Shown: in pieces, positions 31,082 through 39,474 of the stretch
How positions within the stretch are numbered: position 1 is the stretch's first letter
Layout: every line of letters begins with the position of its first letter
Assembly: GCA_033816765.1 (NCBI GenBank)
Contig: CM066289.1
Coordinates: 3,162,001 to 3,226,000 of the forward strand
DNA from: Nothopassalora personata
Lineage: Eukaryota; Ascomycota; Dothideomycetes; Mycosphaerellales; Mycosphaerellaceae
Direction: 5' to 3'
DNA: 64,000 nucleotides
Made by a program: the position numbers and the translations under genes
The notes under the pieces: model-generated
Databases searched by the model: none
What the model saw: only the letters and a program-made list of their open reading frames with translations
What the model was told of the DNA's origin: nothing

Positions 31082-32977
31082 ATGCCCAGGGAGCCTCAAT
31101 TCTACCATAACAAGGAGACACCGATCGCCTACGATTATGAAGCCGACGCTGCATGGAAAAAGAAGCCTTTGACGCCTCAGCAGCTCTTGGTACACGATGT
31201 CCGCCTCGAAACACTGCGGCCGGGTCGTGGCCCTCTAATCGAGATCAACGAACGTCAGATATCAACCATAGTGCCTGATACTGCAGCCCACACACCATCG
31301 GCCAGCTTCGTACGCGTAGCAAGTGCCAGTGATAACCTGTTCGAGAAGCAGAAGTTCTCCAACCTAGAAGAAGACTTCGGATGGGCGCGTTATCTGCGAC
31401 TTCAAAGTCACCAGCAACATGCCAACGATCCTGAAGAATCAGCAAAAGTCCGATGGATCCATTGCTCCTCGAAATTCCCGGAGTACCTTCGAGGCTTCTT
31501 GTGGGCCATGTCTGATGACCTCGAAACCGTGGCAGATGCGATGAGGGTGCTCGACAAGGCCATGCAGCGACACACAAGGTTCTCGAAACATGGCAAGTAC
31601 TTTACACCATTCGCTCAGACGCTGAGGTCTCAGTCTGGAGATGACACCTGCAGTATATACCCCATGCTCTTATCCGCGCCATTTCTCGACTGGACTGTTC
31701 AAGGTCGGCCTCCACCGCTCAGGTTCCAGGTCGACCGCCGAGAGGGCTTCCTGTCTTCCAGATCATCCGCTCATGTCATTCGATCGGTGCTGCAGTACTT
31801 CTATCGCCTCGAAGACACAACCGACCGTGAAGGGTCCCAAGTCTTCGCGAGGCACAAGCCCTGGACTACGAATCGTGAGCTTGATCTGAAAATTCGGCAA
31901 TGGTATGGCCATTATCCTTGTGGCCTGAACGTCGATGAGCTCTGGATCCTTATGATCGACGCAGAGCATATCGTGACCTTCTCCTCTAACCAAACATGGA
32001 AAGCACGTTGGCCACCATTGCAACTATCGACGAGGATATCAGATGTATCGTTTCGTGGCATTCGTAATAGCTTCTTCAGCTCGGACGATGCTCCAGATTA
32101 CACCGCAACGATCCATGCCATCGCATGCTTGAGTGGCGCAATAGGAATGATGCATCGGAACTTTTGGTCAGACATTGTTCTGTGCCTGACTGACCGCTAT
32201 GCTGGACACCTGAGCCACCTACAGTACCGACTCCATCGTTCACCGAGTACGAAGCTTGTCATGGACCTCATAGCCTGCCAAGAGGAGCTCAACATTGTTA
32301 TTCAGGTTACGGAGCAGCAGATTGACATGATAGAAGATTTGAAAAACACACTCGATGTCGTACAGGTTAAGGCAGAGGACAATACATCTCCTGCACCTGC
32401 TCATATCCGAAACCATGCAAGTCATGTGGTGAATGACGAGTACGAAACTCCAGCACGCAGGCTTGTCCCTCGCCGTGCCACATTCGGCCAGCTCTCTTCG
32501 TCCGAGCTTTCGGACCCATTGGCACAGCTTATCGACAAACTCCAACGTGAGCTCGCGGATCTTCGTGACCTCCGAGACAATACCGACAGACTCGTCAACC
32601 GAACGATCCAACTTGTCAACATTCGCCTCGAAGATCATGGCAAGGCCATTTTAGTGTTTACAGTCATCACCATCATCTTTCTCCCGCTGAACTTCGTGTC
32701 CTCGTTCTTTGGGATGAACTTCAGTGACATAAGGGACATGCAGAAGACGCAATGGCTTTTCTGGGCTGTAGCGATATGTGTGACGGTCGGAGTCGTGGCG
32801 TCTTCGGTCTTTCTTGCGTTCTCCGGAGGCGCTATAATGGAGAAGGTGCATACATGGAAGGACATCAGGAGAGAACAGCATTTGAGCACAACGACAGTTT
32901 TGCGACAGAGATCAGATAGCGGACAGCGTGGGTTTACGGTGCATGGCACTGATAAAGATGTGTATAATTATCCGTAG
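31082..32977 (+). CDS. CorA-family divalent metal transporter
   Basis: 631 residues from the ATG at 31082; the frame is open to 30974, but that begins at GTG and looks like leader. Two C-terminal membrane helices (AILVFTVITIIFLPLNFVSS and WLFWAVAICVTVGVVASSVF) are separated by FFGMNF, containing the GMN signature of CorA channels. This predicts uptake of Mg2+ or a related divalent ion, probably at the plasma membrane. The long N-terminal cytoplasmic part ends in a coiled region (LAQLIDKLQRELADLRDLRD, then RLVNRTIQLVNIRLEDHGK) as in CorA stalk helices. The N-terminal 350 residues resemble the fungal large CorA-like group. Head to head with URA4, 242 bp apart. Confidence 0.88.
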   Translation: MPREPQFYHNKETPIAYDYEADAAWKKKPLTPQQLLVHDVRLETLRPGRGPLIEINERQISTIVPDTAAHTPSASFVRVASASDNLFEKQKFSNLEEDFGWARYLRLQSHQQHANDPEESAKVRWIHCSSKFPEYLRGFLWAMSDDLETVADAMRVLDKAMQRHTRFSKHGKYFTPFAQTLRSQSGDDTCSIYPMLLSAPFLDWTVQGRPPPLRFQVDRREGFLSSRSSAHVIRSVLQYFYRLEDTTDREGSQVFARHKPWTTNRELDLKIRQWYGHYPCGLNVDELWILMIDAEHIVTFSSNQTWKARWPPLQLSTRISDVSFRGIRNSFFSSDDAPDYTATIHAIACLSGAIGMMHRNFWSDIVLCLTDRYAGHLSHLQYRLHRSPSTKLVMDLIACQEELNIVIQVTEQQIDMIEDLKNTLDVVQVKAEDNTSPAPAHIRNHASHVVNDEYETPARRLVPRRATFGQLSSSELSDPLAQLIDKLQRELADLRDLRDNTDRLVNRTIQLVNIRLEDHGKAILVFTVITIIFLPLNFVSSFFGMNFSDIRDMQKTQWLFWAVAICVTVGVVASSVFLAFSGGAIMEKVHTWKDIRREQHLSTTTVLRQRSDSGQRGFTVHGTDKDVYNYP

Positions 32978-33969
32978 GATGGCATACGTCGCCGCAGAAG
33001 CTCAAAGCCAACGCCATACTGAAGTTTCATAAGTCCCCGTCGCTTGAAGCAGGTCCCCGAGTGGCGAAGGCTTCTAAGTTAGGAGTCATAACAAAGTTTT
33101 GCCTATGCATGCAAATTCATCACGTCTTCAACCGAACCAGCAAGATTGTCAAACAGTATGCTGTGCTCGCTCACTCGCACCGAATAGCCTACGCCTGAAG
33201 AGCGAGCAGTACGTTCCGCCGTGGCCGAATGTGCCCCTTACTGCTGATAGGGGCTGCCACATTGCCATCCAATCTTAAGGCAGCTACCTATATGGACCAT
33301 CGACACGCGGAAGTGTTGATTGTGAGCCCATGATGAATTCACGGCACGACCACTACTTAAGGTTATCACATCTACGTCCGGTCAAGCCGCAAGGCAAAAA
33401 TTGGGTTGTGGCGGATGACTGCATCTCGATTACCTCCACGTGCGCTGTCTGCTAGTTCTACAGGCAATGGCGCGGTGGCTGCCCTCGCTAGACGTCGATT
33501 CGTTCGAGTTGAACGCTCTATGGTCGTACACGCCACGCCACTTGGTCAATTCTCGAAGCTATCGAGGGAACGTTGAGCATAGATACAAGCTTGGTTCCGA
33601 CAAGCATCTATGGTGAGTGTCGGTTCTGCCAACTCTCCATGCTTCAGGTCAACCTCGTCAGGTTCCTCGAGACATCATCAGTGCTGTCATTAAGCAATCA
33701 AGTTACTTGACTGACGCAAAATGCGATACTTGCTTATATAAATGACTAGTTACTTGCTTGACTGATATCAAGGGCCTATACTTGACTAACTTGACTTGCT
33801 TGACTAGGTAAAATATAAGATTTTTGCACTATTTATATATTCGAAGGCCTAGCGGTACCATCGCGGGTAGGTCGTTTCCCCTTTATCTTCTACGATTAAG
33901 TACGAGATATCATATGTAATCGTAGATTATATAGGACGTATAGATCCAATGTTGTCTATACCTTACGGG
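32978..33969. other. Intergenic, becoming AT-rich and repeat-like toward the copia element
   Basis: No gene is seen. From about 33,680 the sequence is richer in A+T and carries ACTTGCTTGACT-type words; an exact 14-mer TTACTTGCTTGACT at 33750-33763 recurs at 37947-37960 on the other side of the copia element. From 33,780 it has few CA/TG, suggesting an older RIP-touched repeat as the landing site. Confidence 0.5.
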
Positions 33970-33974
33970 GTCAC
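33970..33974. repeat. Target-site duplication of the copia element, left (GTCAC)
   Basis: GTCAC directly before the left LTR, repeated at 37808-37812 directly after the right LTR. Confidence 0.75.
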
Positions 33975-34122
33975 ACTTGATGCTGGGGCCCATTCACTGG
34001 TCCCACCGGTTTTGCCGATGCACTAGTCCGCATTAGGCAGGACCCCTTTTTTTTTTTCGAGCTTATCTCTCTCTCTCGCTTTCGTAGATCCTTCTCAATA
34101 CATCAATCTACTCACATTATCT
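33975..34122 (+). repeat. Left (5') LTR of the copia element
   Basis: 148 bp, starting ACTTGATGCTGGGG and ending CACATTATCT, with a T11 run and a (TC)n run near the middle. The ends set by the target duplication and the primer-binding site are not the usual TG...CA. Confidence 0.85.
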
Positions 34123-34132
34123 GGTTATGAGC
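34123..34132 (+). other. Candidate primer-binding site (initiator tRNA-Met anticodon arm)
   Basis: GGTTATGAGC follows the LTR with no gap. It is complementary to the anticodon stem-loop of fungal initiator tRNA-Met (CAU flanked by CU...AACC), the half-tRNA priming known from copia-type elements. The following bases keep a partial match to the 5' half of that tRNA. Confidence 0.6.
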
Positions 34133-34314
34133 ACCCTCAGCGCTTACGACTGCGCGCATACCTTCGAACGACATTGTTGATTGTATCCTGCTGATTGCGC
34201 GTGTCCGCGACTTCATGCGACCAAACGCGACAGCAGCAAACATCTTCAGCCAAGACCCAGTGGGCAACTTGGCGAGTATCGCAGTGACACCTAGTTGGTG
34301 CTCTGCAGTGGTGG

Positions 34315-37300
34315 ATGGATACTGACGATAACGGTAACATCACAGGACTCGAGGTACCACTGGCACAGCAGTCTGTGACCGGGGACCAGAGTCAGCAACA
34401 ACAGCAAGCCGAGTCGGCTGCTGTAACCAAGAAGAAGCTTCCAGCAATAGCGACTACGAGTCGCATCTTCAGCAACATGGTTGGTCGTAGTACCAATAGC
34501 ACCCCTGGTGTCAGCAAGCTCCAGGGCAAGGACGACTATCCGAGATGGAGCGACATGCTCGAGTCAGTCCTGCGTGGCGAGCAGCTGTATGGATTTGTCG
34601 ATTCAACAGCACTCAAGCCAAGACCTACAATCCGTCCGAGTGAACAGCAATACGAGCTTGACGACCGGATTGAGGCATGGGAGGCGAAGAAGTATCAAGC
34701 TCGCGCCCTCATCATCGCCAACTGCAGTCAGTCTATCGCCGACAACTGCAAAGCCTATCAGGCTCCGGATGGACTATGGGATCATCTCAAATCAACATAT
34801 GGCCAGACCGGCAAGTCCGAGGAATACTCGTTGTATCTGGACTTCGAGTCACATGCTTACAGTGGCTCCAACCTTGACAAGTATTGCCAGCAGTATCAGG
34901 CAAAGCTTGCCAATCTCAAGAACACAGAACTGGCCATATCCAAGGCCCAGGCTATGTTCCGCTTCCTGTACCAGATCGCGCCCTACTTCCCAGCATTCGC
35001 CTCATCAAAGCGCGAACAGCTGAGGCAGATGACTGGCAGGATCGAGGACAGCACCACCATCACACTCGAGAAGGTGATTGGTGATCTGCTTGATGAGGCG
35101 GCTGCTCAGCAGAGCGAGACCGCAAACCTTGCAGCAAAGCAGACTACTCCCACCCCACCCGCCAACCCACAGGGCAATGGCGGCAATGGCAACCGTGGTG
35201 GCGGCGGCAATCCACGTGGAGGCCGAGGTGGTCGTGGCCGTGGCAAAGGAGGCCGCGGTAACGGCAACGGTGGCAACAACCAGCAGCGTCAACAGTATGA
35301 CCCATGCCATGGTTGTGGCAGTACCACTCACCAACCTGTAACTTGCTGGAACCTACATCCGGAACTTGCACCTGCTGGATGGAAACCAAAGAACCCACCA
35401 CAGCAGAACGGCAACCAGAATGGCAACCAGCAACAGCGTCAGCAGGTGAACAACACCACTGACCACCCTCAGCAGCAGCGCGCCGGAGAGACCGCTCAAT
35501 TTGCGGCTCACGGCATGAACAACCTCGAGGATCTGATGACTCCATACAACGGCAACCACAGCATGTATATGGCTGCCGAGGATGACATTCAAGACACCTC
35601 CGCACTGCTGGCAGCGAAGAGCCCAACCGACTGGGTTGTGGACTCTGGCTGCACTTCTCATATGACTAACGAGCTGAGCAATATGATGGATTATCGGCCC
35701 TGCAATGTCCCTATTAGGACAGGCAAGGGCACCATCACTGCGACAGCCTGTGGCATTATCCAATTGGACCTGTATGGATGCGGCATCACCTACTTCTCGC
35801 AGGTGCTGTACGTGCCAGGCCTTGCAGCCAATCTGATCTCGACAGAGGCTCTCCGCCGCAAGGGTGTCTATTATCGTAACGACGACCAGATCCTCTTCAC
35901 AAAGGGGAATGGTGCGCGTACGGTGGCACACTGCTACAGTCACAATGGACTGCCATTCCTCAAGCTAAAGCATTCACCGACTGCTTTGGCATCATCTAAG
36001 GTTGAGCCATCTATCGCCGCGACTGGCGACCTGTGGCACAGACGCCTTGGACACATTCACAGCCGCAAGCTAGTGCAGCTTCACAACGATCAGCGCATCA
36101 TCATTGTCGGCAACGGTGACCTCAGCAAGCACCCACGCGAATGCGTACCATGTCGCATGGGACTGGGGCACAAAGTCTATAACCGCATACCTATGGTGCG
36201 ACCGTCAACACCATACTACATCATCGCAGCCGATGTAGTGACAGTCCGCAACCTTGGGCTTGGCAAGGAGAGATACTTCACGCTATTCACTTGCCTCGCC
36301 AGCCTGCAGCGAACAGTGTTCTGTTCAGCGCAGAAGAATGGCGCTGCCCAGCATATCCGCACCGTTGTCCGTCATGTGAAGACAGAATACAATGCCAGCA
36401 TTGTGATCTTACGCATAGATGGAGGCGGCGAGTATGGAGGCACCGCACTCACCCAGCTCTCACAAGATGAGGGCTTCACACTTCAGATCACAGCACCTCA
36501 TTCATCAGAACAGAATGGCGGTGCGGAGGTCAGCAATCATATCGTGTGCGTCCAGTCACGCAAGCTACTGATTGATGCTGGCCTGCCAGTGGCACTCTGG
36601 CCAGAAGCTGTGCAGGCTTCGGTCTATCTACTCAACCTGACTCCGAGTGCAGCCCTCAAGGGACTGTCACCTCAGGAAGTCATCAACACGTGGCAAGGCA
36701 AGGGCGAAGTGAAGCCCAGCCTGTCACACCTCAAGGCATATGGATGCCGCGCCTTCGTGTACGACCACAGTGTCGGCCGAGGTGAGAAGTTTGACTCCCG
36801 CTCATTGGAGGGCAAGCTTGTTGGATACGAGAGCCGCACCATCTACCGTGTCTATGTTGCTAAGGCGCATAGAGTGTTCCGTACCAAGGATGTTCAGTTC
36901 ATTGAAGGCAAGGAGCCTATCACTGCTTTGGCCGAGGAGCCTGAAGCTGATGATGAATACATCTCTCTGGACGACATCTTCCCTGTAGAGCGCAACCACA
37001 AGGCATCGACTCAGCCAAAGCGCGCTGGAGCCGAGCGTGGTGTGGCTCCTGGGGGTGGTGATTCTGGGGGTGTAGCTACACCTAAGAACATCACTATTAT
37101 CAACCGCCCTGCTGAGACACCAGTCCAGCAGGTGAATGAGGACTTGGCCCAGGAGGTAGTTGACAGCTATCAAGACACCGCTCCGGACGACTTTCCGGAG
37201 GTGCAGCCAACAACACCTCCCAAGCCATCTGTCGAGGATGATGATGAAGACGACTTTATCACACCTCCTGATACACCAGATCCTGTTGAGGAGGCACCAC

Positions 37301-37722
37301 CACCCTCAACACGCCCGCAGCGCACTCGTCGTGCGCCAGTCAACGTCCGCGACCCTCAGAACGGCTATCAATTCGAAGCCAATCGGCGCCAGCGTAGGGC
37401 ACTGTATCACTCGCTCAGCAAGACCGCTCGCAAGCAGCTGGCTGACATGCCACATGCCACAGTCTCGGCATTCATGGCATCCACTGACTGGCCAGATCCC
37501 GCCACAGTGGTGATACCGAAGAGTCACAAGTCAGCAATGAAGACTCCTCAACACGCCGAGTGGCGCGCAGCTGAAGAAGCTGAATTCGCTAGTCTCGAGC
37601 GTATGTCCTGTTTGGTGCTGATAGCACCTGTTTTGCATCTAGAGCCTCGTCATGGGGGTGACTTGATGCTGGGGCCCATTCACTGGTCCCACCGGTTTTG
37701 CCGATGCACTAGTCCGCATTAG
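34315..37722 (+). CDS. Copia Gag-protease-integrase polyprotein, truncated before RT
   Basis: 1,135 residues. In order: a Gag/UBN2-like region (about residues 60-270, e.g. LQGKDDYPRWSDMLESVLRG), a Gly/Arg/Asn-rich basic linker (about 280-325), a CCHC knuckle CHGCGSTTHQPVTC (331-344), the protease triplet in VVDSGCTSHM (about 443), a GAG-pre-integrase zinc motif (LWHRRLGHIHS ... CVPC), and an integrase core with D640, D702 and E738, a perfect D-D35-E spacing. A variable acidic hinge follows. The frame reaches EWRAAEEAEFASLE, which normally opens the RT domain, then goes straight into the purine tract and 3' LTR. RT and RNase H are therefore missing. Codon choice resembles the host genes. Confidence 0.9.
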   Translation: MDTDDNGNITGLEVPLAQQSVTGDQSQQQQQAESAAVTKKKLPAIATTSRIFSNMVGRSTNSTPGVSKLQGKDDYPRWSDMLESVLRGEQLYGFVDSTALKPRPTIRPSEQQYELDDRIEAWEAKKYQARALIIANCSQSIADNCKAYQAPDGLWDHLKSTYGQTGKSEEYSLYLDFESHAYSGSNLDKYCQQYQAKLANLKNTELAISKAQAMFRFLYQIAPYFPAFASSKREQLRQMTGRIEDSTTITLEKVIGDLLDEAAAQQSETANLAAKQTTPTPPANPQGNGGNGNRGGGGNPRGGRGGRGRGKGGRGNGNGGNNQQRQQYDPCHGCGSTTHQPVTCWNLHPELAPAGWKPKNPPQQNGNQNGNQQQRQQVNNTTDHPQQQRAGETAQFAAHGMNNLEDLMTPYNGNHSMYMAAEDDIQDTSALLAAKSPTDWVVDSGCTSHMTNELSNMMDYRPCNVPIRTGKGTITATACGIIQLDLYGCGITYFSQVLYVPGLAANLISTEALRRKGVYYRNDDQILFTKGNGARTVAHCYSHNGLPFLKLKHSPTALASSKVEPSIAATGDLWHRRLGHIHSRKLVQLHNDQRIIIVGNGDLSKHPRECVPCRMGLGHKVYNRIPMVRPSTPYYIIAADVVTVRNLGLGKERYFTLFTCLASLQRTVFCSAQKNGAAQHIRTVVRHVKTEYNASIVILRIDGGGEYGGTALTQLSQDEGFTLQITAPHSSEQNGGAEVSNHIVCVQSRKLLIDAGLPVALWPEAVQASVYLLNLTPSAALKGLSPQEVINTWQGKGEVKPSLSHLKAYGCRAFVYDHSVGRGEKFDSRSLEGKLVGYESRTIYRVYVAKAHRVFRTKDVQFIEGKEPITALAEEPEADDEYISLDDIFPVERNHKASTQPKRAGAERGVAPGGGDSGGVATPKNITIINRPAETPVQQVNEDLAQEVVDSYQDTAPDDFPEVQPTTPPKPSVEDDDEDDFITPPDTPDPVEEAPPPSTRPQRTRRAPVNVRDPQNGYQFEANRRQRRALYHSLSKTARKQLADMPHATVSAFMASTDWPDPATVVIPKSHKSAMKTPQHAEWRAAEEAEFASLERMSCLVLIAPVLHLEPRHGGDLMLGPIHWSHRFCRCTSPH

Positions 37723-37807
37723 GCAGGACCCCTTTTTTTTTTCGAGCTTATCTCTCTCTCTCGCTTTCGTAGATCCTTCTCAATACATCAATCTACTCAC
37801 ATTATCT
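37661..37807 (+). repeat. Right (3') LTR of the copia element
   Basis: 147 bp, identical to the left LTR except for one T fewer in the T-run. Preceded by the purine-rich CATGGGGGTG and followed by GTCAC (37808-37812). Confidence 0.85.
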
Positions 37808-38128
37808 GTCACGGGGTTAGAGGGTTACGTGGTCACGAGTTACGGGGCTATAGGGTCACGGGATCGCGGGCTATAGCGGCTAAGTTTGTGGCTAAGCTAT
37901 AGATTTAGGCCCTTTATATATGTTTATACCTATTATACGTACTTGTTTACTTGCTTGACTTAACTGACAATATCGCATGTTACTTGCTTAGGTGTTTTAC
38001 TACCTTGCTTGATTGACTTAAAGGGACAATTGGTCAAGCAAGCAGTCAAAACAGATCAAGTTGATTGCTTGATGCCACCACTGGACATCATCGCGACCAA
38101 GTCTAGGTGTCGACCTGCTGTTTGATGC
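37808..38128. other. Right target duplication and old repeat flanking the copia element
   Basis: 37808-37812 is the second GTCAC. 37813-37900 is a G/T-rich run of diverged short units (GGGTTACGTGGTCACG-like, GGGCTATAGGGTCACGGG-like). 37930-38080 carries several ACTTGCTTGACT-type words. No gene. Confidence 0.5.
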
Positions 38129-38398
38129 TTGATGGACGGCAAGACTGCACCCTCCACTTCCGCGTTGGGAGTTTCCCCAGCGACCACGGCAGCTCATGAT
38201 GTCGATGAAGCACATCACTTTCTCCGGCAGCATGCGCACGCGGGCTCCGCCGGTTATGATATGGCACGGGTGATGAAGCAAGTCGACTGGTGCCTGACAC
38301 CTCTACTCTTCTTCAGATACTTCTCCCAAGCACTTGTCAAGCAAGCACTCAGCGTGGGTAATATCTTGCCACTTAGAATGAAAATACTTGTCGGTTAA
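38129..38398 (+). pseudogene. N-terminal remnant of an MFS (allantoate permease-type) transporter
   Basis: 89 codons. After a hydrophilic start, VMKQVDWCLTPLLFFRYFSQ and then ALVKQALSVGNIL resemble the first helix and the 'KIDW.L.PLL...Y....DK..L..A' signature of the anion:cation symporter branch of the MFS. The charged Asp of 'DK' is replaced, and the frame ends before helix 2. Nothing further of the family is visible downstream. Its place beside the copia landing site suggests a gene broken by repeat activity (inference). Confidence 0.5.
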
Positions 38399-39474
38399 GT
38401 TAATGCTTTTTGCAACACCGCTAGCATCCTTCGTTCTTGCTAGCCTGATGGGAGCATACTATCATTTTGTGAACCCACATCATGCCTCTCGATATGGCAA
38501 CGCCACACTCCTGATGCACGACGAAGCTGCTTTCTTGCGAGCAAAAGTCTGGAAGAATCTAATAGACAGAGAGCGAAAGTCGTTTCGACATATGCCGTGA
38601 TCCATCAAACAAGACCACGGCCCAGCAGGTTCTCCCGAGAAGTCGACAGCACGAATGCACACGTCGTAACGCCATACATTATCTCCAGATGGACAAGTCA
38701 TCCGTGAGGACTCTCAAGCTTGGAAGTTCTTGCTGGTGATACTGTGCGAAGCCACAAGACTAGACAACATCTAGAGGCGTACTCTGCCGGTCAACGTTCT
38801 TGAAGTCCCCATCCGACAACACAGTAATGTCATCACCCAGCGGTGGTCTGAGCTCTGAGCTCTGGGCTCTTGAGGCAAGCCTTGAGGATCGCAATACGAG
38901 CACTCGACCCCTCTCATTTACGGCCATGGGAGTTCTCTTTGTCGCAACCTGTACTCGCAATCAGAACGTAGTACGAGCAAGCCTCTATTACCGGTTCCGA
39001 GCCTGGCGGTCTGTACAACGTCACCCCACGACTGTCTCACGCAGGGGTGCATAAAGAAGCCGATGCCGTGCAATATCGTGCCTACGCTAACATCCACAGC
39101 ACTGGATAGTGAATGCTACAACGTCGACGCCCGTAAGACAAAGGCTCTGGTCCAGTACTTCGATGTGATTGCTGCTTCGATCGGGCGTCACTCTTTCTCA
39201 CGATTACTAGTGGCCGGCTTTCTGATGATTCGCAAAGTTTCGAATACTCGATCCGACAGCTCGGCGCAAGCCACCATCTATCAAGTCCTGACTGCATGAT
39301 GAACACTGTTGAGTGTTTGGGCTGAGTACCCGAGTCGTACACGGTATAGCTGCATTGCTTCACAGGTTGCAACGACGACTCCAGACTGTATATGTACCCT
39401 GCCAACGCAATGTTCGTCGATCGTCTTTCCATCAGACTCAACACCTTCATTCTGCAGCAGCACCAATCGTTACC
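38399..39474. other. Intergenic, no supported gene
   Basis: Only short frames (about 60-160 codons, mutually overlapping) between the transporter remnant and the secreted-protein gene. Confidence 0.45.

Larger units (their letters stand above)
33975..37807 (+). mobile_element. Ty1/copia LTR element lacking RT and RNase H, recent insertion
   Basis: 3.8 kb. LTRs at 33975-34122 and 37661-37807 differ only by one T in a T-run (11 versus 10). The target duplication is GTCAC. The primer-binding site lies directly after the left LTR and a G-rich purine tract directly before the right one. The single long frame covers gag, protease and integrase, then stops in the 3' LTR just after the expected start of the RT region. 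CA and TG are frequent, so RIP has not acted on it, unlike the gypsy nest. It could move only if RT were supplied by a complete relative. Confidence 0.9.
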
